61,147 nucleotides of DNA from Cyclobacteriaceae bacterium (GCA_012033595.1 JAAUQL010000023.1:1-61147); one strand, 5' to 3'; counted from the first letter of the stretch, positions 31,442 to 41,014 are shown. A program made the numbers and translations. The notes: a model not told the origin generated them from the sequence alone.

Positions 31442-34282
31442 CTAGGCCAGGGCAAACTCCTCCTTCAATTCTGTAATGGCCATGCGGCAAATATGTTCGA
31501 ATTTGTCCAATTGATCCTTTAAGGGTTCTATTCGGCGGCTTTTGGCGTTGTCTTCAATGGATAGTACAAGGTCTTTAAGCGCATGTATTCCCATAAAGGT
31601 GACAGAAGGTTTTATCTTATGGATGATATTGGCCAGATCGTCATACTCTTCGCTGGCAAAGTGAAACCAGATGTTTTCTATGTCTCGTGGAGCCTGGTTG
31701 ATAAATGACTTCACCATATCATGAATAAAGCCCTGGTCGTTGTCGCTCATCTCTTTCAGGTAGGTGAGATCTATGGTTTTGTTGTTGTATGTATCGCCTT
31801 TTGGCTTGTTGGGAATCTTTTTAGTGAAGCCTTCCAGTTCTATACTTCCAATAATTTTATTTTTGAGTGTTTCGGGCTGAAAAGGTTTGGAAATATAGTC
31901 GTTCATACCGGCAGCAATGCACTTGTCCTCGTCGCCTTTGATGGCATTGGCCGTGAGGGCGATGATGGGAGTGTTGCTTTTAGGTGGGGCGAAGTTTGTT
32001 CGGATAAATTTGGTGGCCTCAAAACCATCCATTATGGGCATGCGCACATCCATCAAAATGAGATCGTAGCTGTTTTCTTTCAATTTTTCCAGGGCGGTCA
32101 GGCCGTTTTTTGCTTCATCGGGAGCGCAGTTCCAGTTTTGCAGTATTTTTTTTGTGTAGAGCAAATTCACCTCGTTATCTTCTACGAGCAATATTTTATG
32201 CTTCGACAAATCCAGCTTTTTGCCGGTAGTTTCAAACTTTGCCACAGGCGATTTCGATTCTTCCAGGTCTTGTTCGCTGCCTATTTCAAAACTCAGATTC
32301 ACCGTAAATTTTGATCCCCTTCCCGGGCGGCTTTGCACTACTATACTGCCATTTTGTGATTCGACCAATTGTTTGACTATGGCCAGTCCCAGGCCTGTAC
32401 CGCCATATTTCCTGTTGATGGTTTCGTCTCCCTGTTCGAAGTTTTCAAATATCTTTTGGATTTTTTCATCTGCGATGCCTATTCCGGAGTCATCGACGAT
32501 AAACTGGAAATCGCCCATATCGCCTTCCTGGCCAATTTTGAGGGCATATATCTTCACAAAGCCTCTTTTGGTAAACTTCACGGCATTGCCTATCAGATTG
32601 GAGATGATCTGGTTGAGCCTTACCGGATCTCCGATCACCACTTCATCGATATAGGGATCGAAATTGAGGGTAATGGAGATGCCTTTTTGCTTTGCCGAAT
32701 AGCTAAATGAGCTTATCAGCGTGTTGAAAAAGGATTTCAGGTTGAACCCGATTCGTTCAAATTTGATGTTGCCCGACTCTATGGCTGACAGGTCGAGTAT
32801 GTCGTTTATAATCACCTGAAGGTTTTTTGAAGAGGTCTTGATGGCATTCAGATATTTCTTTTGTTCCTCGGTGGCCGGTATTTCTTCCAATAAATTTACC
32901 ATGCCTACCACGCCATTTATCGGTGTCCTGATCTCGTGGCTCATATTGGCCAAAAATTGCTCTTTGGTTTGCTTGGCCTTCAAGAGTTCGTCCGAATGTT
33001 TTTTTCGCTCGGTGATATCTACAGAAATGCCCAGTATATTTACCACACCGTCTTTGTCGGGGAGTGGCTTTTTGGTGGTATGGTACCATCGCTCCTCGCC
33101 ATTGTGCAGCACGAGATATTCTTCAAATTCAAATGATTTGCCTGTGGCCAGCACCTTTTTGTCTATCTCGGCATTCAGCGCTATATCTACTTTTAGATTA
33201 GAAGGATTTATACTACCATGCAGCAATATTTGCTCTTGCGATAGCTGGAAGAGCTCGGCGACCGCTTCGTTTACCAGAATAAAACGCCCGTTTTTATCTT
33301 TAATGTAAATGTAATTGGGTACCGTGTTAAAAATCTGCTGATAGAATTTTTTTTGCTCTTCTATGGCCCTGGAGGCCTGGATGTTTTGTGTAATATCTAC
33401 CGAAAATCCAATGAGCAACTCCTTGTTTTCGGAAGTGTGAATAATTTTTTTGCCTGTAAAGACATGTCGTTTACGACCTTTTATTTCTATCTCGTGGTGC
33501 GATATTTTGGGCTGCTTGGTCTTTCTTACCTCAATATCATCTGCATCGAACATTTTGGCCGTTTCCTCCGAATAGATTTCATATACCGATTTTCCAATGG
33601 CATCTTTCACGCTGATGCCCGTTGATTCTTCTGCATTTTTATTGAGATAAATAAATTTCCCCTCTTTGTCTTTGGTAAAAATATTTATGGGCAGGTAATC
33701 GAAAATTTCGTTCATCAGGTTTTTTTGGTTGATGATTTCCAATTCTGCTTTTTTGTGGCTTTTGATCTGGTGCGCCTGATAGGTGATCATGTTCCAGGTA
33801 CGCGATGCCATGTGGCCTATCAGCTTAATGGTCTCATTGCTTTGGCCGTCAAAGTATCTCTGCTTGCGCGAATAGGCATATAAAATGCCCACCGGGTCAT
33901 TTACTGGAATAAGCGGAAAAATAATCTCAGCGCCAGATTTAGAAGTATTGAACAGCCGCAGAATGTCGCCGTCGCGTTTCTGTTCTAAGTTTGCATTGTA
34001 GATGCTGCTTTGCTTTCGGATAATTTCATGCAGCATAGTTTCCAGTTTTTTTCTGTCCAACTGAATGTCATTGATATGGCGTAGATAATTGCTGGATATC
34101 ACCGAAAAGGAGTGGTCTTCCCAGTGGTAACGGAACATGATGAAGAGTTCGATGTCGGGCAGCACTTTGTGAAAAGCATCGGCGAGGCCCTTATGAAAAT
34201 CGGATGGTGTTTTGATCAGGAATAATTGCCTGGAAAAATCATTGATGGTGATAAAAGCATTATTGGTTCCCCCTTTCGACAT
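31442..34282 (-). CDS. Hybrid histidine kinase (GAF-PAS-PAS-HisKA-HATPase-REC-Hpt)
   Basis: A 946-aa protein without obvious TM helices, so a cytoplasmic sensor. A GAF-like region (1-175) is followed by two PAS domains (about 190-430, each ending in a PAC-like FSVDITQN / GISVDITERK), the phosphoacceptor motif MSHEIRTP (His near residue 447), ATPase boxes (VDDSGIGI, GGTGLGLAIVKQL), a receiver domain (LLVEDNEVN; phosphoacceptor Asp in LILMDVRMP near 744) and a C-terminal histidine phosphotransfer domain (His in IHKIKPS near 890). Phosphate would flow H1 to D1 to H2 and out to a response regulator, most simply the regulator 14 bases upstream in the same operon. Confidence 0.93.
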   Translation of the reverse strand: MSKGGTNNAFITINDFSRQLFLIKTPSDFHKGLADAFHKVLPDIELFIMFRYHWEDHSFSVISSNYLRHINDIQLDRKKLETMLHEIIRKQSSIYNANLEQKRDGDILRLFNTSKSGAEIIFPLIPVNDPVGILYAYSRKQRYFDGQSNETIKLIGHMASRTWNMITYQAHQIKSHKKAELEIINQKNLMNEIFDYLPINIFTKDKEGKFIYLNKNAEESTGISVKDAIGKSVYEIYSEETAKMFDADDIEVRKTKQPKISHHEIEIKGRKRHVFTGKKIIHTSENKELLIGFSVDITQNIQASRAIEEQKKFYQQIFNTVPNYIYIKDKNGRFILVNEAVAELFQLSQEQILLHGSINPSNLKVDIALNAEIDKKVLATGKSFEFEEYLVLHNGEERWYHTTKKPLPDKDGVVNILGISVDITERKKHSDELLKAKQTKEQFLANMSHEIRTPINGVVGMVNLLEEIPATEEQKKYLNAIKTSSKNLQVIINDILDLSAIESGNIKFERIGFNLKSFFNTLISSFSYSAKQKGISITLNFDPYIDEVVIGDPVRLNQIISNLIGNAVKFTKRGFVKIYALKIGQEGDMGDFQFIVDDSGIGIADEKIQKIFENFEQGDETINRKYGGTGLGLAIVKQLVESQNGSIVVQSRPGRGSKFTVNLSFEIGSEQDLEESKSPVAKFETTGKKLDLSKHKILLVEDNEVNLLYTKKILQNWNCAPDEAKNGLTALEKLKENSYDLILMDVRMPIMDGFEATKFIRTNFAPPKSNTPIIALTANAIKGDEDKCIAAGMNDYISKPFQPETLKNKIIGSIELEGFTKKIPNKPKGDTYNNKTIDLTYLKEMSDNDQGFIHDMVKSFINQAPRDIENIWFHFASEEYDDLANIIHKIKPSVTFMGIHALKDLVLSIEDNAKSRRIEPLKDQLDKFEHICRMAITELKEEFALA

Positions 34283-34296
34283 GTTTTTTCTAATTG

Positions 34297-35652
34297 CTAT
34301 TTCTTAATTTGCTCCATTTCCTGCAAATATCGATAAATACTCGATTTGCCAATATCCAGCTTTTTAGCCACTTTGATCACATTGTGATCGTATTTTTCGA
34401 GCATAAATGATATTATTTTAAAAGTGTATTCTTTGAGCGTGAGCTCTTCCAGGGCGAGTTTTTCTTCATCGATGATGCTGCTGAACTTGATATCTTCAGC
34501 TTCTATTTGGTCTCCATCAGAGAGGACGGCAGCCAGGTCAACCACTGATTTGAGCTCGCGCACATTGCCCGGATATCGATATTTGAGCAATTGATCCTGA
34601 GCTTTTTTAGAAAATTTCAATTCGCTAATGTTGTTCTCCTTGCAAAATTCCTTTAGGAAGTATTTGGCGATGATAATCACATCGTTGTCGCGCTCGCGAA
34701 GGGGTGGCAGCCAAACGGGCAATCCCAACAACCGATAGTACAAGTCTTCTCTGAAATTGCCATTTTTCACTTCCTCTGCCAAATTCCGGTGCGTAGCTAC
34801 CAATATGCGCACGTCTAGCTTGATGGTGTTGTTGCCCCCGACTCTGGTCACTTCTTTTTCCTGGATCACACGCAGCAATTTGGCCTGCAGGCTCATGTCC
34901 ATTTCGCCGATTTCATCCAGGAAGATGGTGCCCTTTTGCGCTTCTTCAAATTTGCCGATACGGCGGGTTAGTGCTCCGGTAAAGGCTCCTTTTTCGTGGC
35001 CAAACAGCTCGCTTTCGATGAGCTCGCGCGGTATGGCGGCTATGTTTACCGGCACGAAAGGTTCTTTTTTTCTCGACGAGTTGTAATGGATGGTTTTGGC
35101 AATCAACTCTTTGCCGGTTCCTGTTTCGCCAGTGATAGACACAATAATGTTGCTGTTCACGGCCTTTTCGAGCATGGCAAAAACCTTTTTGATCGCCTTG
35201 CTGCTGCCTATTATGCTTTTATCAAAATTATATTTTTCTGACAGTTCGGACCGCAAGCTCGATATTTCCTCGGTCAGCGATATGTTTTTCCGTGCATTGT
35301 TTATGGCATTCAGGAGGCGGTCTTTGGTGTCTTCATTTTTGATGATGTAATCATAGGCACCCAATTTCAGCAACTTAACCGCAGTACCAATTTTTTCCTG
35401 AGCCGATACTATGATGACATGAATGGCCTGATTGAAATTTTTAACTTTGTTCAGCACTTCTTCACCCGACATATCTGGCAAGGTGTAATCGAGCGCAATG
35501 ATATTTGGCTTAAGGTGAAGATGCTTGATACAGTCGTTGCCTGACGAAAAAAAATGCACTTCGAAATCTGGATTTAAACCAAGTACGTATTCAAGAAATT
35601 TTCTATAGGTTGGGTCGTCTTCTACCGCAAAAATCTTCACTGTGCTTTCCAT
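34297..35652 (-). CDS. NtrC-family sigma-54 response regulator
   Basis: A 451-aa regulator with an N-terminal receiver domain (ALDYTLPDMSG holds the Asp), an AAA+ domain (Walker A GETGTGKE; GAFTGA near residue 224; Walker B TIFLDEIGEM) and a C-terminal Fis-type helix-turn-helix (VIKVAKKLDIGKSSIYRYL). It activates sigma-54 promoters when phosphorylated. It is the gene before the hybrid kinase and is 14 bases from it, so they form one system. The next operon on the same strand downstream is the TRAP transporter, a candidate target. I found no clean -24/-12 element in front of it. Confidence 0.95.
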   Translation of the reverse strand: MESTVKIFAVEDDPTYRKFLEYVLGLNPDFEVHFFSSGNDCIKHLHLKPNIIALDYTLPDMSGEEVLNKVKNFNQAIHVIIVSAQEKIGTAVKLLKLGAYDYIIKNEDTKDRLLNAINNARKNISLTEEISSLRSELSEKYNFDKSIIGSSKAIKKVFAMLEKAVNSNIIVSITGETGTGKELIAKTIHYNSSRKKEPFVPVNIAAIPRELIESELFGHEKGAFTGALTRRIGKFEEAQKGTIFLDEIGEMDMSLQAKLLRVIQEKEVTRVGGNNTIKLDVRILVATHRNLAEEVKNGNFREDLYYRLLGLPVWLPPLRERDNDVIIIAKYFLKEFCKENNISELKFSKKAQDQLLKYRYPGNVRELKSVVDLAAVLSDGDQIEAEDIKFSSIIDEEKLALEELTLKEYTFKIISFMLEKYDHNVIKVAKKLDIGKSSIYRYLQEMEQIKK

Positions 35653-36005
35653 ATTGATGGATGTTGTTGGTGCTAAAAGTTACCGCCTTTTAATGCTTCA
35701 ATATAGGATACTTTTATATATATCTATATAATGATGTTCGGCTAATTTATTGTGTAGCCATCCTAAAAAGCGCTATTTTGTGTAATTTACCCACATTCCA
35801 CCTCAGAAATTAAACGATATCTGGTCTGGAGGCAATGGAAAATTACCACAAAGGATATACCTCAGATGCGCCGTCAATTCATTGCATATCTCAAGGCAAA
35901 TTCTACCAAAGGTGCATAATTGTGAATAGAAAATACAAAAACAGCCATTGAAAATTCAATGGCTGCATTGTCAACAGACGCTTAACTACGATAATGGTCT
36001 AATGT
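35653..36005. other. Intergenic region upstream of the sigma-54 regulator
   Basis: It holds the promoter of the regulator-kinase operon, near the highly A/T-rich stretch 35695-35730, and the terminator of the terB-like gene. No other structure was seen. Confidence 0.5.
35937..35965 (-). terminator. Intrinsic terminator of the terB-like gene
   Basis: A 10-bp perfect stem (35942-35951 with 35956-35965), with a T4 run and more T-rich sequence after it on the minus strand. It lies 41 bases downstream of the gene stop. Confidence 0.7.
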
Positions 36006-36404
36006 TTACCTTGGTCTTGGAAGCATTTTTTGTGTTTCCAATATGTCTTTGAGGTTCAGTTTGAGTTCTGTATTGTAGATATAATAGATGAGTTTCCACT
36101 CTTCCGGTGCCATAAAGCCGTCTGAGTTGGCTATGAGCGACATCCAGGCAATACACTTCAATTTGAGCTTTTCGTCGCATTTTTTGAGTGATGCGATGCA
36201 ATCGTTGATGATTTGTTGCTTGCTCAGGTCAGATATCCTTTTCAAATGATACTCAAACTCCCAATCATCAATATTTTCATGTTGTTTCATCAACCTGCCC
36301 ATCGACAATTCTTTTTCGTCTATATGGCCATCTGCGTTTATAAGAAGGTGGTAGAGCATTACCAGGCCTCCGAAATAATTTGTTCTGCTGTCTGTTATAG
36401 TCAT
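36006..36404 (-). CDS. TerB-like domain protein
   Basis: A 132-aa all-helical protein with two repeats of acidic loops, NADGHIDEKEL and NSDGFMAPEEW, typical of the TerB/DjlA N-terminal fold. Such single-domain proteins often bind metal ions and are linked to stress responses or phage defence; no ter operon partner is present, so tellurite resistance should not be inferred. It is monocistronic, with its own terminator and a 635-bp upstream gap. Confidence 0.85.
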   Translation of the reverse strand: MTITDSRTNYFGGLVMLYHLLINADGHIDEKELSMGRLMKQHENIDDWEFEYHLKRISDLSKQQIINDCIASLKKCDEKLKLKCIAWMSLIANSDGFMAPEEWKLIYYIYNTELKLNLKDILETQKMLPRPR

Positions 36405-36848
36405 AGCTAATGGTGCGTTTTGTGTTTTTTTCTTGTGTTGTACTTAGATACTTTCTTATATCAATCGGTAACCTGTAAGTGCAAAAATATATTGATATAA
36501 TTATATAATACAAAAAAAAGCGCTTTATTTCAATTTAGAATGCAATAATTCCCTTTGATCTTGTTTGAAAAATAATCCATTAGGCTGGCTTTTCCTTACA
36601 TCAACGAATGTTTTTTGGCCTGAAGTAAGAAGGAGAACCAAATGTATGAAGTCATTGATTTTTTGTAAAAGTAACTTTTACAGCCAATCCCATCGCTTCT
36701 TTTGAGGTATGGGATGATCACCGCATACAAAACAGGCCACCACATTGGCGATCGAAATGAAGCATCACAAAAAATATCTCATGAAGCGCGCGCATCCAAA
36801 ATTGTAATACAGGTATTAAAAAGGAAAATTTTATCGATGTCGTACTAA
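36405..36848. other. Noncoding interval
   Basis: It separates the terB-like start from the 54-aa ORF. A/T-rich tracts at 36485-36520 suggest a promoter region. No RNA gene or repeat is evident. Confidence 0.5.
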
Positions 36849-37013
36849 ATGGAAAATATTTTATTATTTCGTGAAATGTTGCATTACAAAGGAAAAATTA
36901 GTGCCGATTCATTTATTTCAGAAAGTGGTCTTTTGGTAGCTGAACCAGATTATAGCACAAAGCTATATGCATCCCAATTGGTACAGGCATTTCCCGAAAT
37001 TCTACACAAATGA
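36849..37013 (+). CDS. Unknown 54-aa small protein
   Basis: A small frame beginning ATG right after an in-frame TAA and ending TGA at 37013. It reads MENILLFREMLHYKGKISAD and ends QLVQAFPEILHK. Composition is protein-like (mixed charged and hydrophobic, no low-complexity run), and it stops 26 bases before the VF530 gene on the same strand. No family is recognised and there is no strong Shine-Dalgarno sequence, which is normal for Bacteroidota. It could be the remnant of a longer gene or a true small protein cotranscribed with VF530. Confidence 0.45.
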   Translation: MENILLFREMLHYKGKISADSFISESGLLVAEPDYSTKLYASQLVQAFPEILHK

Positions 37014-37039
37014 GTCATCTTTCTATTTAGATTATCAAT

Positions 37040-37270
37040 ATGATTGAAAACAAAGCTCAAAACAACAATCCTCTTCATGGACTCACCCTGGAAGCTATCC
37101 TGGAGTTTTTGGTAGCTGAATATGGATGGGAAGAGCTCGGGCAGCTCATCAACATCAGGTGTTTCAATTACGATCCTTCTATAAAATCGAGCCTTGTTTT
37201 TTTGAGAAAGACTCCATGGGCTCGGGCGAAAGTCGAACAGTTATTTTTAGAATCGACCAACAACGGATAG
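37040..37270 (+). CDS. VF530-like (DUF2132) small DNA-binding protein
   Basis: A 76-aa protein with the family core: [39 protein letters not shown], and [20 protein letters not shown]. Structure-based work on a relative suggests DNA binding, but the biological role is unknown. It follows the small 54-aa ORF and has no evident partners. Confidence 0.9.
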   Translation: MIENKAQNNNPLHGLTLEAILEFLVAEYGWEELGQLINIRCFNYDPSIKSSLVFLRKTPWARAKVEQLFLESTNNG

Positions 37271-37396
37271 CCGGGTCAACGACAAGCTGTTGGCTTATGT
37301 TTTGCACAATTTTATTTACCCCATTTTCCTCATTATTTATTTACTGCTGCTCGGTCAGCTAGACCCCGCAAGTCAGAAGCAGGATGAGACAATCGG

Positions 37397-38086
37397 CTAT
37401 ACGTGAAACTTCTCTTTGATATTTTCTGTCACCACTTTGCCATCGAAGAGATTGATGATGCGATGTGCATAATTGGCATCGTAGGGGGAGTGGGTCACCA
37501 TTATGATGGTCGTTCCTTCTTCATTGAGCTGCGAGAGCACTTTCATCACTTCTTCGCCATTGGCTGAGTCCAGGTTGCCTGTGGGTTCATCGGCCAGAAT
37601 AAGCTTTGGCCTGGCGACTATGGCTCTGGCAATGGCTACACGCTGTTGTTGTCCTCCCGAAAGTTGCTGCGGAAAGTGATTTCTGCGGTGCATAATGTTC
37701 ATTCTTTCCAGTACGGCTTCCACTTTTTGTTTTCTTTCTCCCGAAGGTACTTTGAGATAGAGCAGTGGCAATTCCACGTTTTCAAACACAGTGAGTTCAT
37801 CGATCAGGTTAAAACTTTGGAAGATGAAACCAATAGAGCCTTTGCGGAGTTGCGCGCGTTGTCTTTCAGAATATTTCGATACTTCATTTTCACCAAAGTG
37901 ATAGACGCCTTCTGAGGGGTTGTCGAGCAGGCCCAAAATATTGAGCAAAGTAGATTTTCCACATCCTGAAGGCCCCATTATAGCTACAAATTCGCCATCT
38001 TTTATTTCAATATTGATGCTGTTGAGCGCGGTGGTTTCAACTTCTTCGGTCGTGTAAATTTTGGAAAGATTCTTGATTTTGATCAT
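37397..38086 (-). CDS. ABC transporter ATP-binding protein, MacB/LolD type
   Basis: A 229-aa ATPase with Walker [10 protein letters not shown] (about 38-46), signature LSGGQQQR, Walker [13 protein letters not shown] and the long acidic-loop features of the lipoprotein/macrolide export group. It lies 16 bases after the HlyD-like gene on the same strand and is the last gene of the pair. No membrane permease of the FtsX/MacB kind is present next to it, so its partner must be encoded elsewhere. Confidence 0.93.
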   Translation of the reverse strand: MIKIKNLSKIYTTEEVETTALNSINIEIKDGEFVAIMGPSGCGKSTLLNILGLLDNPSEGVYHFGENEVSKYSERQRAQLRKGSIGFIFQSFNLIDELTVFENVELPLLYLKVPSGERKQKVEAVLERMNIMHRRNHFPQQLSGGQQQRVAIARAIVARPKLILADEPTGNLDSANGEEVMKVLSQLNEEGTTIIMVTHSPYDANYAHRIINLFDGKVVTENIKEKFHV

Positions 38087-38102
38087 GACTGTTTACGTTA
38101 GC

Positions 38103-39353
38103 TTATTTTATTATCAATACTTCATTGTCGCCATAGTGGTCGTAGGACGAAGTAATCACTTTTTGACCTGCCTTCAGCCCTTCGATCACTTCGAAAAATT
38201 CAGAATTTTTTCGTCCGAGTTTTATGTCTTTTTTAATGGCCCTGGCACCGGAGTCATCTACGAGGAATATCCAATTGCCTCCGCTGTCTTTATAGAATCC
38301 TCCCATGGGCACCAGCAGAGCCTCGGCAGAGTTGCCCAATTCCAACCTTATTCGCACAGATAGTCCTCTTTTGATCGACTGTGGTTGGTTTCCCGTAAAT
38401 TCCATGTCCACTTCAAATCGTCCTTCGGTGATGGTAGGGAATATTTTGGTGATGAGCAACTGATAGTTGAGGCCGGACTGAGGAAAGGAGCCTTTAAGTC
38501 CAATATCGACTCTGGGGAGGTATAGTTCATCTATTTTTACCCTCACTTTGTAGCTGCCAATCTCGTCGATTTGACCTATCCGTTCGCCTCTCACTATGGA
38601 TTGTCCCAATTCGTGATCTGGTGTGGCGAGTTGCCCGGCAATCGGTGCTTTGATCACCAGGTTATCGAGAATCATATTCACCCCTTCGAGGTTTTGCCTC
38701 ATCCGGCCTTCGGAGGCATTGAGTTCCTGCAACTGGCGTATCCGCGAGCTTGAATCTACCATGTACGATTTATGTGTCAGTTTGCGAGTAGTGACGTAGT
38801 ATTTGTATTGTTCTTCTATCTCTTCCAGATCGCGCTTTGACACGAGGTCTTTTTCATAGAGTTGCTTAAATCGCGTGTACTGTGGTTTGAGCAAGTTGAT
38901 CTGATAGTCAATTTCGGCAAGCCGTTGTTGTTGGTTCAGATCGTTTTGATTGAGCGATAAGCGAGTAGTGGTAGAGCGGTTGATTTGTTCGTATAGCGAT
39001 GCTTGCTGGCTAAGCACGCTGAGTTCAAGTGTGCTATTGCTCAAGCGCATGATCACATCGCCTTTATTTACCATGTCACCGGTTTCTTTTTCTATCGATT
39101 GTATAATCCCACCCTCGCGCGCATCGAGAAATCGTGTGTTGCTGGGCAGCACTGTGCCGGTAACGGGAATAAAATCCTGAAATACACCATGGCTAACTTC
39201 GGCAATGGTGATCTTGTCGCGGTCGATATTCAGCTTCGATCGATTGTCGGAGAAGAAAAATCCATAAAGGACAAATGAAACAAATACCAGCACAATGGCA
39301 TAGAGCGAAATACGCTTCACAGTCCACACTTTCTTTTTGATTTTCTTATCCAT
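38103..39353 (-). CDS. Periplasmic adaptor, HlyD/MacA-type efflux protein
   Basis: A 416-aa membrane fusion protein: one N-terminal TM helix (about 12-32), a lipoyl-like domain (ARE-GGIIQSIEKETGDMVNKGD), a long coiled-coil hairpin with about 100 residues (SLYEQINRSTTTRLSLNQ onward), the return lipoyl half (LVIKAPIAGQLATPDHELGQ) and a beta-barrel. It would link an ABC permease to an outer-membrane channel. It is the first gene of a two-gene operon with the ATPase. A sigma-54-like element and dyads lie 34-150 bases upstream. Confidence 0.92.
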   Translation of the reverse strand: MDKKIKKKVWTVKRISLYAIVLVFVSFVLYGFFFSDNRSKLNIDRDKITIAEVSHGVFQDFIPVTGTVLPSNTRFLDAREGGIIQSIEKETGDMVNKGDVIMRLSNSTLELSVLSQQASLYEQINRSTTTRLSLNQNDLNQQQRLAEIDYQINLLKPQYTRFKQLYEKDLVSKRDLEEIEEQYKYYVTTRKLTHKSYMVDSSSRIRQLQELNASEGRMRQNLEGVNMILDNLVIKAPIAGQLATPDHELGQSIVRGERIGQIDEIGSYKVRVKIDELYLPRVDIGLKGSFPQSGLNYQLLITKIFPTITEGRFEVDMEFTGNQPQSIKRGLSVRIRLELGNSAEALLVPMGGFYKDSGGNWIFLVDDSGARAIKKDIKLGRKNSEFFEVIEGLKAGQKVITSSYDHYGDNEVLIIK

Positions 39354-39386
39354 TTTCTATAAAAAAAAGTAAAATCCCGAACTCAT

Positions 39387-39403
39387 TGCCAACAAATGTG
39401 CCA
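39387..39403 (-). promoter_or_regulatory. Candidate sigma-54 promoter for the adaptor-ATPase operon
   Basis: On the minus strand, 34 bases before the adaptor start, the sequence reads TGGCACATTTGTTGGCA. TGGCACA is a near-consensus -24 element and TTGGCA resembles the -12 element TTGCA with one extra base, so GG and GC are 13 rather than 12 positions apart. The divergent neighbour encodes a sigma-54 activator. The extra base may be a true variation or another assembly indel. Confidence 0.5.
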
Positions 39404-39453
39404 AACGCAAGAAGCTATGCATCAGATGTATATGCTCAAAATGCAATTGATAT

Positions 39454-39502
39454 ACGTCCATTCATGAACGTGGCCGTCCGCTGGCGAACGGTCGTGTTTT
39501 TT
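39454..39502. promoter_or_regulatory. Two adjacent dyads, candidate activator-binding sites
   Basis: 39454-39471 is an 18-base imperfect palindrome (ACGT-x-CAT-xx-ATG-x-ACGT). 39467-39477 pairs with 39488-39498 (11 pairs including wobbles) and is followed by a T6 run. They lie about 50-110 bases upstream of the sigma-54-like element, as expected of enhancer sites for an NtrC-type activator. The second could instead be an attenuator for the plus-strand regulator. Confidence 0.4.
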
Positions 39503-39622
39503 ATTTCAAAACAAAAATAAAATTGAGGATAAAGTTCAGTCAATATCATTATAATTACATCTATTTTGAAGAATTTCGGCCTGCAATTCAGCAAATGACA
39601 GGCTAAGAACCACCAGGATTAC

Positions 39623-41014
39623 ATGATTCAAAAAAATAACCATTCGGGTAAAATACTTATAGTAGATGACAACGAAGATTTGTTGAAAGCGGCCAGGATG
39701 TTTTTAAAAAGGCATTTCAAGCAGGTAGATATCGAAAAATCGCCGGAATCTATCCTTGCTCTGCTTAGCAATGAACAATACGATGTGATCTTGCTCGATA
39801 TGAATTTTACCAAAGACGTGAGCAGCGGGCACGAGGGATTTTTGTGGTTGGAAAAAATATTAGATATAGATCCTGCCGCAGTGGTAGTGCTCATTACGGC
39901 ATATGGCGATGTGCAAATGGCCGTGAAAGCCATAAAAGAAGGGGCAACGGATTTTGTGCTGAAGCCTTGGGAAAATGAAAAACTTTTGGCCACCATTTAT
40001 GCTGCCATGCGTCTGCACGAATCCAGGCTTGAGGTAGCCAACTTGCGCTCCCGCCAGCAGCTGCTCAGTGCAGATGCCGACCACAAGTTTCAGGATATCA
40101 TAGGGAGCAGCCTGTCCATGCAACACGTTTATAAAACCATAGAACGAGTGGCATCAACCGATGCCAATGTGTTGATATTGGGGGAAAATGGCACCGGCAA
40201 AGAAGTGATCGCCCGCTCCCTACACCGCAATTCGCTGCGTGCCGAAGAGGCATTCATTGGAGTAGACATGGGGTCGATCAGTGAAACGCTATTCGAAAGT
40301 GAACTTTTTGGCCATATGAAAGGAGCTTTTACCGATGCCAGAGAAGATCGTCCCGGCAGGTTTGAAATAGCGCACAAGGGCACCTTGTTTTTAGACGAAA
40401 TAGGTAACTTATCGCTGACTTTGCAAGCCAAGCTGCTTTCGGTATTGCAAAGCCGCCAGGTGACAAGAGTTGGCTCCAACAAGTCAAAGGATATAGACAT
40501 TAGGTTGATCTGTGCTACCAATATGCCTATTCAGAATATGGTGAAGGACAATAAGTTTAGGCAAGATCTGCTTTACCGCATCAATACCATCGAGATACAA
40601 ATACCTGCCTTGCGCGAAAGGAGGGATGATATTCCATTGCTAGCCAACCATTTTTTGACCATCTATGATCGTAAGTACCAAAAAAACATAAGGTCGATCA
40701 GTGAAGCGGCCATGAAAATGCTGCAAAAATACCAGTGGCCGGGCAATGTACGCGAGTTGCAGCATGCCCTGGAGCGGGCGGTGATTATGTCAAACAGTCA
40801 AATACTCAATCCAGAAGATTTCTTTTTCAGTACCGGAACCAGTAGAGGGGAAGAATCTAACCTGATGCTGGAAGACTATCATTTGGAGGAGGTTGAGAAA
40901 ATACTGATCAGGAAAGTGCTGCAAAAACATGACGGAAACATTACTCAGGCGGCCAACGAACTTGGCCTTACACGGTCTTCGCTTTATCGTAGATTAGAGA
41001 AATATGGGCTATAG
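39623..41014 (+). CDS. NtrC-family sigma-54 response regulator
   Basis: A 463-aa regulator: receiver domain (LIVDDNEDLLKAA; phosphoacceptor Asp in VILLDMNF), AAA+ domain (GENGTGKE, GAFTDA in place of the common GAFTGA near residue 233, Walker B LFLDEIGN) and a Fis-type C-terminal HTH (ITQAANELGLTRSSLYRRL). Its last 11 bases overlap the kinase gene. It is divergent from the adaptor-ATPase operon, which it probably controls through the sigma-54-like element. Confidence 0.95.
   Translation: MIQKNNHSGKILIVDDNEDLLKAARMFLKRHFKQVDIEKSPESILALLSNEQYDVILLDMNFTKDVSSGHEGFLWLEKILDIDPAAVVVLITAYGDVQMAVKAIKEGATDFVLKPWENEKLLATIYAAMRLHESRLEVANLRSRQQLLSADADHKFQDIIGSSLSMQHVYKTIERVASTDANVLILGENGTGKEVIARSLHRNSLRAEEAFIGVDMGSISETLFESELFGHMKGAFTDAREDRPGRFEIAHKGTLFLDEIGNLSLTLQAKLLSVLQSRQVTRVGSNKSKDIDIRLICATNMPIQNMVKDNKFRQDLLYRINTIEIQIPALRERRDDIPLLANHFLTIYDRKYQKNIRSISEAAMKMLQKYQWPGNVRELQHALERAVIMSNSQILNPEDFFFSTGTSRGEESNLMLEDYHLEEVEKILIRKVLQKHDGNITQAANELGLTRSSLYRRLEKYGL

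Noticed and set aside
36006-36404. Tellurite resistance determinant
   Set aside because: Only a single TerB-fold protein is present and no ter operon partners are nearby; TerB alone does not support resistance.
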